The notes under the pieces were generated by a model. The model was not told where the DNA came from and searched no databases. It saw nothing but the letters and a program-made list of their open reading frames with translations. From Salvelinus alpinus (taxonomy: Eukaryota > Chordata > Actinopteri > Salmoniformes > Salmonidae), in the NCBI RefSeq assembly GCF_045679555.1, contig NC_092094.1, positions 34,984,430 through 35,048,429 of the forward strand: a stretch of DNA of 64,000 bases, written 5' to 3'. A program made the position numbers and the translations under genes. Position 1 is the first letter of the stretch. Each line of letters starts with the position of its first letter. Shown here piece by piece: positions 48,878 to 60,840 of the stretch.

Positions 48878-50172
48878 TACACTGCATCTTATGCTTTGTT
48901 TCATGTGGTGATCCATCAGCCGGCTGGCTATTGTATCACACTGCACATAATTCATTTGGGGATTCGCGCAAACTGATTTCTCCAGAGACCTGCACCTTTA
49001 GTTTGTTAAAGTACATAGCATTTACTTTATAAATCAAACTAACAACTTCGTAATGTAGCAGATGTACGTAATATACATCCAACAGTCTATCCCTCAGGTG
49101 TAGCCTATTAAAGTAGTGCCAGGTCTTTATGATTGCAAACCACCAGGACAAATGTCAAGAGCTACAGTATGGGAGTGCACTCACAGTGCATTACCTTGAA
49201 GAACAATATCATCATATTCTCAACTTGGAGTTCACTGCTAAAAGCAACTGATTGCAGCTCTAAAAAATAGAGTATTTTTTGCTAATTCCAACCCATTGTT
49301 GATGTAAAATGTTTCCTGGGAGTCCTTTAAAGCCATTGTGCCATTTCTCCCAACATTGTCTTCCATTGTGGGTTTTAGCCATCATCATGTCAGACACCAC
49401 AGTGAGACGCTTCAACAAAGGAGAGATGCTCATGCATGCCAATGACATTGGTTGCAGCATCAGAGGCACCTCAGTTACAAACACACTCCTCGAAATGTAT
49501 CACACTGAGAATGCTAATGACACCAATGCCCCACAAACGCAATTATCATTGTTTAAAAAATATATATTTTGCAAGTAACATCCATGCATGACAAGTCTCC
49601 TGTCTCAAGGCTTGTTCGTCCCATCCGGTGCTGTCAAACTAATGAATGCTTCACCTTGTGAATCAAACACAGCATCACAAAACATGACAGTTTGAAACTG
49701 TAAGTAAGATGGAACTACCATTGTTAGCAACACACTTAAATCCATACATTCATATTCAAAGGAATATTAATATTCTAGCCCAATGGAGCTTGACTGGGTG
49801 ACATTTAGAGGAGAACGACAGGTTGATGTTCATCGTCTTACTGTAGAGGTCACAGATTGATTCAGAGAGGTTTGCATAGTTGAGATATGGCCCAGAAAAT
49901 ATACTCTGAACCAGTATCGGTGCGTGGGTAAATTCACTGGGGAAGCCCCATAAAGAAAAGCCATATTACTACCTATGTGTTGTGGTAATTGCATTGTTTG
50001 CTCTATAACCTGTTAGTTCATATGCCTTGTGACTGTGATATATAGGCCTAAAGGCCGAGACAATAAGAAGACACAGTGGCAGAATAAACCTTTGTTTTAT
50101 CACAAAACCAGATAGCAACCTCTGTCCAGTGAAGTCCACAAAGCATATTGCATGTACAGTAACAGACAGTTA

Positions 50173-51786
50173 CAGTTGAAGTCGGAAGTTTACATACACT
50201 TAGGTTGGAGTCATTAAAACTCGTTTTTAAACAACTCCACAAATTTCTTGTAAACAAACGATAGATTTGGCAAGTCGGTTAGGACATCTAATTTGTGCAT
50301 GATACAATAATTTTTCCAACAATTGTTTACAGACAGATTATTTCACTTATAATTCACTGTATCACAATTCCAGTGGGTCTGAAGTTTACATACACTAGTG
50401 TGTGCCTTTAAACAGCTTGGGAAATTCCAGAAAATGATGTCATGGCTTTAGAAGCTTCTGAAAGACGAATTAACATAATTTGCATCAATTGGAGGTGTAC
50501 CTATGGATGTATTTCAAGGCCTACCTTCAAACTCATTGCCTCTTTGCTTGACATCATGGGAATATCAAAATAAATCAGCCAAGACCTCAGAAAAAAACTG
50601 TAGACCTCCACAAGTCTGGTTCATCCTTGGGAGCATTTTCCAAATGCCACGTTAATCTGTACAAACAATAGTACACAAGTAGAAACACCATGGGACCACG
50701 CAGCCGTCAAACCGCTCAGGAAGGAGACGCGTTCTGTCTCCTAGAGATGGACTTACTTTTGGTCTGAAAAGTGCAAATCAATCGCAGAACAACAGCAAAA
50801 AACCTTGTGAAGATGCTGGAGGAAACAGGTACAAAATTTTTTATATCCACAGTAAAACGAGTCCTATAACGACATAACCTGAAAGGCCGCTCAGCAAGGA
50901 AGAAGCCACTGCTCCAAAACTGCCATAAAAAAGCCAGACTACGGTTTGCAAATACACATGGGGACAAAGATCGTACTTTTTGTAGAAATGTCCTCTGGTC
51001 TGATGAAACAAAAATAGAACTGTTTGGCCATAATGACCATCGTTATGTTTGGAGAAAAAGGGGATGCTTGCAAGCCTAAGAACACCATCCCAACCGTGAA
51101 GCATGGGGGTGAAGCATGGGGGGCTGCTTTGCTGCAAGAAGGACTGGTGCACTTCACAAAATAGATTGCATCATGAGGAGGAAAATAATGTGAATATATT
51201 GAAGCAACATCTCAAGACATCAGTCAGGAAGTTAAAGCTTGGTCTCAAATGGGTCTTCCAAATGGACAATGACCCCAAGCATACTTCCAAAGTTGTGGCA
51301 AAATGACTTAAGGACAACAAAGTAAAGGTATTGGAGTGGCCATCACAATGCCCTGACCTCAATCCTATGAAAAATTTGTGGGCAGAACTGAAAAAGTGTG
51401 TGCGAGCAAGGAGGCCTACAAACCTGACTCAGTTACACCAGCTCTGTCAGGAGGAATGGGCCAAAATTCACCCAACTTATTGTGGGAAGCTTGTGGAAGG
51501 CTACCCGAAACGTTTGACCCAAATTAAACAATTTAAAGGCAATGCTACCAAATACTAATTAAGTGTATGTAAACTTCTGACCCACTGGGAATGTGATGAA
51601 AGAAATAAAAGCTGAAATAAATAATTATCTCTACTATTATTCTGACATTTCACATTCTTAAAATAAAGTGGTGATCCTAACTGAACTAAGATAGGGAATT
51701 TTTACTAGGATTAAATGTCAGGAATTGTGAAAAACTGAGTTTAAATGTATTTGGCTAAGGTGTATGTAAACTTCCGACTTCAACTG
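50173..51786 (+). mobile_element. Tc1/mariner transposon, second full-length copy
   Basis: CAGTTGAAGTCGGAAGTTTA at the left and CTTCCGACTTCAACTG at the right, with TA on both sides (50171-50172, 51787-51788). It is the same family as 18747-20371 and differs from it by scattered substitutions and small indels. Confidence 0.93.
50556..51558 (+). pseudogene. Tc1 transposase pseudogene
   Basis: Homologous to the copy at 19133-20149. Frameshifts and stops occur throughout. MDNDPKHTSKVVAK is followed by a stop, and the catalytic Glu is replaced by Lys (CPDLNPMKNLW). The end KQFKGNATKY is preserved. It is non-functional. Confidence 0.9.
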
Positions 51787-51935
51787 TACATGACCTACAG
51801 CATGATCAACCAAGTTAATGTTTCCGACATATTCGGACCACTTAACAACTATTGATTTAGAACCACAGCGAGTTACCACAAGTTGCGAAGAAAACAGGAG
51901 CTGCCTCCACTATTCCAGCACCATTTCATCATCAT

Positions 51936-52416
51936 TGTCACGTTCCTGACCGGTTTTCTGTTATTTTGTATGTGTTAGTCGGTCAAGGCGTGAGTTTGGG
52001 TGGGCAGTCTATGTTATGTGTTTCTATGTTGGTAAAGGGTGACCTGATATGGTTCTCAATTAGAGGCAGGTGGTTTTCATTTCCTCTGATTGAGAGCCAT
52101 ATTAAGGTAGGTGTTTTCACATTGATTGTTGTGGGTGGTTGTCTCCTGTGTCTGTGTTTGTCGCGCCACACGGGACTGTCTCGGTTTGTTTGTACGTCCG
52201 TTCTTTTGTGTAGTCATTTTCCTGTTCGTGAGTTCTTCGTTGTATGTAAGTTCGCATGTCCAGGTCTGTCTACGTCGTTTGTTATTTTGTTAGTTATTCA
52301 AGTATAGTTCGTGTTTGTCTTGTTCAATAAATTCATTATGTCCTATGACAACGCTGCGTTTTGGTCGAATCCTTGCTCCTCCTCTTCGGATGAAGAGGAG
52401 GAGGAAATCCGTTACA
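51936..52416 (+). mobile_element. solo LTR, second family
   Basis: The 481-bp LTR starts TGTCACGTTCCTGACCGGTT and ends AATCCGTTACA. The perfect 5-bp duplication ATCAT flanks it (51931-51935, 52417-52421). AATAAA is at about 52325. A perfect 12-bp stem (CTCCTCCTCTTC / GAAGAGGAGGAG) lies at 52376-52403. Confidence 0.9.
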
Positions 52417-52520
52417 ATCATCACCTATGCTTAGTCTAATAGAGTGACAACTAAAAGATACTAAAAACAATTTAGTCCAGTCAACGTAAGCTAAATATGA
52501 TGTGGCTGTCCATGGTTCTG

Positions 52521-52585
<65 letters not shown>
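52521..52585. repeat. TG microsatellite
   Basis: An uninterrupted (TG)n of about 65 bp, 105 bp after the solo LTR. Confidence 0.96.
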
Positions 52586-52586
<1 letters not shown>

Positions 52587-52877
52587 ATGCGCGTTCGTGC
52601 AAGTACAAAAACATGTTGACTCACCCTACTTGTAGAGAAATTCCAATGCCATCCTCTTCTCTTTCATGTTGACAAAACATGTCATACAGTACACGCTTTT
52701 AGTTTTTGGCTACTACTTGGCTAAAATGCTTGCTCGCTAGCCTAACTTCCATTCATGGGCGACGTTAGCTAGTTAACATTAGCCTTCTACATCTAGCTAC
52801 ATATTGAACTTCCATCCTCTCAGGCCAGGGGCACAGCAATGTATGAATTAATGGTTGGGTCAGAATCTCGTTATAAT

Positions 52878-54529
52878 CAGTGGCGACCCGTCATTCAGGG
52901 CAGGTGGGGCACAGCCCCACATGTTTTCCATGTTATTTTGCCATTAATACTTGTCACATATCAGGTTGCAAACAATGTAAAAATAAATATATCATTGAGT
53001 TAATAATGCTGCATACAAACATGGTCTCTTTTTTGTTTTCTTGAGTAAGGCAGCTCCAAAATGCAGGTGTTTCAGCCTAGCTCAGTGCTTTCTGTGGTGG
53101 TGGAGCAAGCCGGCAGAAAATACGGAGCGTTGCGCTGTGATTGGCTCAGTGTTCTGTCACTCATGAGGACATTACGTCAACGCCAAGTCTAAGGGTGAGC
53201 TAGAAAATTCTAGTCCCTTGGGTGCTGCCATAGAGTTACATTAGAAGTGCCCATCCGAGAAGGCTCAAGGTCATTGGCCACAGATCAAATCACAATATAT
53301 CTACAGTAGCTTTGATTGGACTGATCATGGCAACATCATACTTTCAAAATCTTAGCTAGCATTCATCATCATCATGAATCAAGTCGACAATCTACTGGCA
53401 AATCCATGTTAATCCTTGTCATATGAAGAGAAATAATGAAGAGAAATTATAGATAAAACGTATCGGTGCTCATCGGCCATTGGACATAAACATTACACAA
53501 CAACTTGGAAATCGCAAATTCAAGGAATCAGTTGCTAACCTCAAGCATTGCAAAGCAATCATTTGCCTGCTAATCAGTGGGGTGGCTGTGTGGTGCCAAG
53601 TCTAAGTTTAAAGGTCTCTTTTCCTAGTTTAAAATTATAAGCCTTCAACATTGGCTATGCTGTCAATGAAGCATGATTTGTGTCGCGCTCAAAACAACTG
53701 TTAACTCGGAACTGCAAAATCTGACTTTAGTGAGTTCAAGACAACTGTCTTGTATGCTGGATAAAATATGCCAGGGAGATATGTATACTGTAGCTAAGAA
53801 AGTAATACTAAGTGTGTGTTGTGTAGTAAGCTGTTAGTAGCCCATGTGCCTCACCCTAATAATTTTGTCTATTTTTCACCTCTTAATTTCGCCTACTGTT
53901 CTGACTTGGTGTTGCACATGTAGCCTATAACCTGTTTTTGAGAAGTCTAATCATCGGATATTGTAAGAACTTTCATTGTCTGCTTATATGCCCCCTTTAT
54001 TTATCCCACGGTTCTTACTTGGTATACAGATAGAATACTGTAAGAACAGCCCATGTCCTGAATTCTGTTGCTGTACATTTCAAAAGTGCTGTTGAACAAA
54101 TAGTTATATTGACATCGTCCGTCCTAGCTCGCTCATTAATGTCTTAATCTAAATTTTGGATCGCCTCTTATCCACTTGTCATCCCCTTATGCCATAAAAT
54201 GTACATCTCAACTGTCAGTAGAAACCGCATTTGTTTAAGCAAGTGAGCCATATCAGCTATTTTTTTTAAAGAGCAGTAAATGAGGCTGAATGAAATGTTT
54301 CGCTGCCAGACAAGGCTCCGCTGACTGATTGCCAGGTGTAGCAGTGTTGGGACTGCTTTTGGGACTGCTTTTGGGACAGCTTTATGTAGGCCCTAACCGT
54401 TTGTGGGCACCGTTTGTCACTGTTTCAGTGCAATTAATGCATTGTTTAGTGTTGTGTTGTAGCTTTGCTGGAATGCAACCCACATTTTTTTGGGGCCCCA
54501 CCAAGATCTACATGCTAAAATCGCCACTG
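52878..54529. mobile_element. non-autonomous hAT-like element
   Basis: Short inverted ends CAGTGGCGA and TCGCCACTG are flanked by the perfect 8-bp duplication GTTATAAT (52870-52877, 54530-54537). The 1652-bp interior shows no transposase frame. Subterminal G/C-rich parts mirror each other loosely (GGTGGGGCACAGCCCCAC on the left, GGGGCCCCACC on the right). Confidence 0.85.
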
Positions 54530-54537
54530 GTTATAAT

Positions 54538-57500
54538 AATTGGCCAGTACAGAAAAATAAGTAAAACCTCAAATCTAAATCCCTATTTCCATCCAGTGGT
54601 AATTTAGGAAAGGGGCAACTTTAGCTAGCTGGCTAGCTAACCACCGGAGGACAACAATACAACGATATGCAACAATTCAAGTTTTTCTGTCAATGACATA
54701 TGCTCTCGACGGGATTTGATAAGGAGTGACGACAAATTCAAGCAGGCTTCCCTTGACACTTTTTGGGTGCGCCAGGACCATTCACAGATGAGCTCACTCA
54801 GTTTAGCTCAACGCTGATTGGCAAATGTTTTATACTTTTTTTGTCAAGGGAGGATATATGCTCGCTGGCTTTCCTTGCCTTCAATGCTACGGGCGGCAAC
54901 AATGTCAATCTCGTTTGGACCACATAGCATCAGATAGATGGCCTACACGTAGTGAGACAGAGGGGCGCTGTTTCACTCGCTCAGATGCTTTCTCCTGTGA
55001 GATATGTTCAGCCTCTTGTGAATTGAAGAACAATTATGAAACACAGAGAGAAAGATAAATTATTTTATGTTTTGAAAAAAATAAATTGTAGATTTTTGGG
55101 GGAAGCCTGGCTTTCCTTGGCATCCATGACTACACCACACTGCTGTGAATAATATCTGACTGTGTTGAGATGCAGCGAAGAACTCCTCATTCTGTTTTTT
55201 GGCTACAGTATGTGGTTAAGGCAATGTCTTCCATTTATTATTAGTGATTCTTGAATCCAAGTCTGCTTTACAGCCATGGGACTGAGTACCTCATGAAATC
55301 AGATGTGCTCTGAAGGCAACAGAAATGAATGCCTATTGCTCCCCGGTGTACAATTGGATGGACATGCGTGAAATACAATGGAGGCAAAGAAATGAACCGT
55401 CCTTAGCTACAATGCCTTAAGTTATCTATTTGGCTAGTTCACGTTACCACAATAGGCATAGAGAATGAGAAGAATAAGAAGAATGCCTGCAATATTTTGT
55501 CACCAAGTTCAAAAACACACATAAAATGTATCTAATCTGGACAGCCTTTTTTGCTATGTTTTAAATCCCGAACCATGTGATTCCAATAATCTTTTCATGT
55601 TTGAACACATTAAAAGAGACAGCAAGTCTAATAATAAAGACATCATTTAATGGTAAAAGTGAATGACTTTTTAATGTGGCATGAACACAACCACTCATGA
55701 TGCTTTCATCTGATTGTCAAACAAATCACTTCAAAAAGTAGGCTATCTGTGCATGTTCAGCCACTCCAAAATAATCCAAACAGTGCAATGTATGTACACT
55801 TGCACCATTTGATAAATGGAAATAGACATCTGTTACAAAACACCATAGTGTTCCTAATGACATGAACTTCAAATTGGTCGGTAAGCAGTGATGTAATGGT
55901 AAAAAAAATAGGTGCTGGGAAAACTCTGATTGCCGGTTGCGGTAAAACAAAAGTAACGCTAGCTATACTTTCAATGCATTTTTCAGAAAAAGGTGGGTAA
56001 ACTGTGTTTAGTTGCATTTACCCTCCACTAGCTCTACACCACTGCCGGTAGCCAAGGCAATTTTACACACATGAACAAACGCAGAACAGGTAGCTTACAT
56101 TCAATATAATACACGATTTGAATCAAAACACGTTTGCACCTTAGTTCATGATTTTTCCATAATTCATGAGTTGAATGCTTGGAGTCTTCACAGATCATGT
56201 GACAACACTAACTTTCTTTCCTTACATGAATAACATTTATGACATTTAACAATTGAATTAGAACATTGAACTTAAACCCTGTATGATTCCTGGATCTTGG
56301 AGATCTCAGAAAATGCACTGTAACATTTAATTACATTTCGCCAAGAAAACAGTTCTCAAGGGCACATAAATCCAAAATATTGTAAGCCTATGCCATTGCA
56401 AAATCGAATGCTTCTAACCGAAAGAGTCAAATATAGGCCTACTGTCATTAACGTTGGATGGATTGGATGCACATTGGTGTCTAGCTGTACATTAGGCTAG
56501 CTGTCTAATGATATTGGTGACCATCATCAGCTGATCCAGTAAAGAAAGCAAATATTGGTGGAAAAATAATAAAGCTAAATAAATTGTCTACTTTTTCTGA
56601 CCACTGACGGTGCAAAGAACACCAGTACCCATGTGCACTTGAAAAACAAAGCAATGAGCGCTCTAAACAGCTGACTGACAAAAGCAAACAATGATAAATC
56701 AACAGATAAATCTAATGCATTGGAATAAAGGCTATTTTTATCAAGGACACATGGCAAACAAATGGCAAAAGTGAGCAAGTACAAAGGGAAAAAGATGCGT
56801 TTAAAGGAGCTCAGCTGAGGCCGAAATGCAGCGGACAGGGAGACGGTTTGTGCAGCCATGTAGAAATAAATGGTTTAAACCCTGACAGAGAGGTAGGGGT
56901 GTTCGTTTCATTTGGAAGCTGTTATTTTCATATTTACCACTGTAAAACATATTTTCCACTGCATATTAAACAAATAGGCGAATGGTTAAATTAGCATTAT
57001 TTGGAGACCCCACAAAGTTTGACTTTTGTTGCATTTAGGGGAGCAAATGTCTCATTCAAGGGAGCTGAGGCCCCCTGGCTCCCCTGTATTTCGCCCCCCC
57101 CCCCCCCCTTGATTACAAACATTAGCTGCTACCCAATATCTGATCTTGACTTTTGATACATACAAACCGATCACTCTAAAAGTGTTGTTTGGGAGTCTGA
57201 CAAAATGACTGCTATTGAAACATTTACTTGGCTCTACTTGAGTGATTGTGCATTTTACACATGTCGATAGATTTTGTTTGTCCTTAATCTTATGACAGTA
57301 TGAAATAAAAATATATGGAGATGGGTAATTTATTTTATGACTGACGTTAAATCAAGGTCAGTGTTGTTATTCCCACTACATAACAGACAACAGATAACAT
57401 TTTTGGATGCCCCCGGTTTGACTATCTTAAAAAGTTTGTGTTCAAAGTGGTGGACTTGAAGCAAAACCTGACATAGAAACCAAGGTGGTACAGTGTTGAC

Positions 57501-57598
57501 AGTCTGTCTGCCGATATCAGAATGCTGAAAAGGGAGAATAGTTTGGAAAAGCTTTTTCTGTCTTTTAGAAATACTTTGTGGGATGTGCACATGTGATC
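54538..57598. other. intergenic, no gene recognised
   Basis: AT-rich with a poly-C run near 57092-57108. Parts (about 55880-57110) look like decayed repeat sequence, but I found no paired ends. Confidence 0.45.
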
Positions 57599-57606
57599 TG
57601 ATTCAC

Positions 57607-58773
57607 TAAGCTAAGGACCCTGGGACTAAACACCTCCCTCTGCAACTGGATCCTGGACTTCCTGACGGGCCACCCCCAGGTGGTAAGGGTAGGCAACAAC
57701 ACATCTGCCACTCTGATCCTCAACACTGGGACCCATCAGGGGTGCGTGCTTAGTCCCCTCCTGTACTCCCTGTTCATTCACTACTGCGTGGCCAAACACG
57801 ACTCCAACACCCTCATTAAGTTTGCTGACGACACAACAGTAGTAGGCCTGATCACCGACAACAATGAGACAGCCTATAGGGAGGAGGTCAGAGACCTAGC
57901 AGTTTGGTGCCAGGACAACAACCTCTCCATCAATGTGAGTAAGACAAAGGAGCTGATCGTGGACTAAAGGAAAAGGAGGGTAGAACAGGCCCTCAGTAAC
58001 ATCGATGGGGCTGAAGTGGAGCAGGTAGAGATCTTCAAGTTCCTTGGTGTCCACATCACCAACAAACTAACATGGTCCAAGCACACCAAGACAGTTGTGA
58101 AGAGGGCACGACAAAACCTATTCCCCCTCAGGAGACTGAAAAGATTTAGCATGGGTCCTCAGATCATAAAAAAGTTCTACATCTCCACCATGGAGAGCAT
58201 CCTGACCGGTTGCATCACCGCCTGGTATGGCAACTGCTATATACTAGGCGGTGTCAGGGGAAGGCCCAAATAATTGTCAAAAACTCCAGTCACCCAAGTC
58301 ATAGACTGTTCTCTCTGCTACAGCACGGCAAGCGGTACCGGAGCGCCAAGTCTAGGACCAAAAGGCTCCTTAACAGCTTCTACCCCCAAGCCATAAGACT
58401 AATCAAATGGCCACCAGGAGTATTTACATTGACTCCCCCACTTTGTTTTTACACTGCTGCTACTCACTGTCTGTTTACTATCTATGCATAGTCACTTTAC
58501 AAATGACCTCGACTAACCTGTACTCCCGCACATTGACTCTGTATCAGAACCCTTGTATATCGCCTCGTTATTGTTATGTAATTTTATTGTTACCTTTTGA
58601 TTCTTATTTTTTTTTTACCTCTGTTTATTTAGTAAATATTTTCTTAACTTTATTTCTTGAACTTCATTGTTGGTTAAGAGCTTGTAAGTAAGCATTTCAC
58701 AGTAAGCTCTACACCTGTTGTATTCAGTGCATGTGACAAATAAAATGTGATTTGATTTTGATTTGATTTGATT
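57607..58773 (+). mobile_element. 5'-truncated L2-type retrotransposon with target duplication
   Basis: TGATTCAC occurs at 57599-57606 and again at 58774-58781, directly after the (TGATT)n-like tail. Coding fragments are [60 protein letters not shown] and [21 protein letters not shown] stop after KELIVD and a later frameshift with deletion (YILGGVRGRPK) inactivate it. The 3' tail ends GTGACAAATAAAATGTGATT. Confidence 0.88.
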
Positions 58774-58781
58774 TGATTCAC

Positions 58782-59712
58782 CGTTGTAGGAAAATCATAT
58801 ACATTTACCTTAGTACCACTGCCACACACAACCCATGTCACTCCAAGCAAAAAAATCCTTAAAAGGTTTTATTGAGAAATCCATTTCCAATGTCACTAGA
58901 CAGATTTATTGGAATGCTGTGCTGAAAGAGCCCCAGTGTACCAGTACGATGAGCCAGTAAAGTGACAAAATGTACAGTAAATGCACATGCTTTTTAACTG
59001 AGTACTGGCGCTATTTAATTCCTCCCTTAGGTCTTCAATCACTCACCCATCCATCCGCCTGACAAACACAATTTTCACTGACTCAACATGACTACCATTA
59101 AGTTGAAAGCGGAAAGGTTTTGCATTGGAGCGAGGACAGTAATCAGACTCAGACAGGACAACCAGCTATACAAAGGATAATTTATGTTAGGATGACACCA
59201 GAATGGAACCCAATAAACATCTTTACGATACAAAATTAGATTTTTTAAATGTTATCTCAACAAACCTAACCTCACAAAGACAGCAATGACATATTTTATT
59301 ATTTTGTGATTATTACAATTATCTTTATATGATGAATGGTTAAATATAGACAGTGAATATTAATTTGATGACATATGGTAGCCTAATAATGTCAGGTGGT
59401 CCCTTGAACCTGGTTATCAGTTAGTTCTACAACAATAGTCAATCACAATTCAATGATGACCAGACAATGGTAATAGATAGCAGCCAATTATAGCAGCCTA
59501 TAGCCTAAGCCTCCAAGAGCAACTATAGGCTACCCTACTGTAGAAAGCCATAAGGCGTGCTGTACCTTTAAGGTTGAAATCTTTTCCATATTGCTCGTAT
59601 CTCAATCCCTTGTAGTTTCAAGCACAAGCTTTGAAAGTTTGACTGGGGGAATTGGGGTGAGAATGAAAACAGTGCCGCTGCTGTTGGGAGAAAAGGGGAA
59701 GAGAAAAAACGT
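58782..59712. other. upstream region of st8sia2
   Basis: No gene. The last ~150 bp before the TATA-like box is G/A-rich (GGGGGAATTGGGGTGAG; GGGAGAAAAGGGGAAGAG) and may be core-proximal promoter. Specific factor sites are not claimed. Confidence 0.4.
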
Positions 59713-59720
59713 TATAAAAG
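59713..59720 (+). promoter_or_regulatory. st8sia2: TATA-like box of st8sia2
   Basis: TATAAAAG lies 183 bp upstream of the st8sia2 start codon, after a G/A-rich stretch. Transcription would begin near 59745 if it is used. It is a single motif match. Confidence 0.45.
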
Positions 59721-59750
59721 GACTTGAACCTGGGATTTGTTCGTAGACAA

Positions 59751-59883
59751 ATGGTCTTCGTTTAAAATGAACATTGAAGAATTTTGGTGGACATAATTGA
59801 GTTTAATTGCGTACAATCTATCAATGTCAGCGATTAAAAGGATAATATATGCAATCGATTTGGATTTTTTGAGCTTCGATTAG
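59751..59883 (+). promoter_or_regulatory. three upstream ORFs in the presumed st8sia2 5' UTR
   Basis: Between the TATA-like box and the ATG at 59903 there are three short ATG-to-stop frames: 59751-59765 (4 codons), 59767-59796 (9 codons) and 59824-59883 (19 codons). None overlaps the main ATG. They would matter only if the mRNA starts upstream of 59751. Confidence 0.4.
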
Positions 59884-59902
59884 TTCTTCAACCTTCTCAG
59901 TC

Positions 59903-60000
59903 ATGCAGTTAGAATTACGAACATTGATGTTTGGAATTGTAACAGTGCTGGTATTATTTTTGATCATTGCTGATATTGCTGAAGTCGAGAAAGAAATTGC
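59903..60000 (+). CDS. st8sia2: st8sia2 coding exon 1 (signal anchor of polysialyltransferase)
   Basis: ATG at 59903 starts MQLELRTLMFGIVTVLVLFL, then IIADIAEVEKEI, ending two bases into a codon at a consensus GTAAGTA donor (60001). The arrangement of short basic cytoplasmic tail, ~17-residue hydrophobic anchor and acidic ADI-E-E-EI stem is that of ST8SIA2 (STX). This Golgi type II membrane enzyme adds alpha-2,8-polysialic acid to NCAM. MQL, the FLI-ADI core and the split codon after EI match the human protein. The sialyltransferase motifs (L, S, VS) would be in exons beyond the window. Position downstream of slco3a1 agrees with the human gene order. Confidence 0.85.
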
Positions 60001-60272
60001 GTAAGTATAGCGGTGGATTCTGATTCGAGTTGTTCATGCATTTTGTTGCACGTGTTATCTAGATGTTAAAATGCATTATTCAGATAAATATAATTATCTT
60101 ATGTTCATATAAAATTGTTAGATTCAGCGTTATCTTCACTCATTCAGTTTAGAACTTTAGAAGATGTTGAGCGCTCCTCTTACATTTCTTCAGTAGGATG
60201 CATGTAGATTTTTGTGCATTTCAAGGTTACAAACCCCTGTGCATGTATTGATACGTTCTACTCCTATTCCTT

Positions 60273-60499
60273 TACATCTTTGAAAAAATGTGCAATCTAG
60301 AACCTAAAAAGATTATTCGACTGTCCCCATAGGATTGAAGAACCCTTTTTGGTTCCAGGTAGAACCTTTTGGTTCCAGGTAGAACTCTTGTGTTCTATGT
60401 AGAACCCTTTCTACAGATGGTTCTACCTGGAATCGAAAAGGGTTCTCCTATGTGGACAGCCGAAGAACCCTTTTGGAACCCTTTTTCAAAGAGTGTAGT
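60273..60499. mobile_element. palindromic repeat rich in GGTTC/GAACC (foldback MITE)
   Basis: The arms CGACTGTCCCCATAGGATTG...TTCCAGGTAGAACC (60319-60380) and GGTTCTACCTGGAATCGAAA...TATGTGGACAGCCG (60419-60462) pair, and outer ends CTTTGAAAAA / TTTTTCAAAG also pair. The core unit GGTTCCAGGTAGAAC is repeated. It lies in st8sia2 intron 1. Confidence 0.75.
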
Positions 60500-60689
60500 C
60501 TTTGGTTTTTAATCGAACCATTCACTTTAGCTGTTCCTTTGTTTGTGATATCCCAGTGTAATAATGCAATTGATGACAGCTGTTCAACAGACGCTCAATA
60601 CCTGTATCTCCAAAGAGCAATTTGTGTGAAGTGTAGCCTCCATGCATTATACAGTAGGCTATAGTATCTTTAAGGACTACCTTCAGATC

Positions 60690-60840
<151 letters not shown>

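Larger units (their letters stand above)
47141..50170. other. intergenic, no gene recognised outside the foldback MITE and microsatellite
   Basis: The short frames show no known domain. A small tandem pattern GAGTGACAGTTTGTGC is repeated about three times at 48530-48585. Confidence 0.5.

Noticed and set aside
49309..49578. 89-residue + strand frame
   Set aside because: No recognisable domain, repeats or splice context; likely chance.
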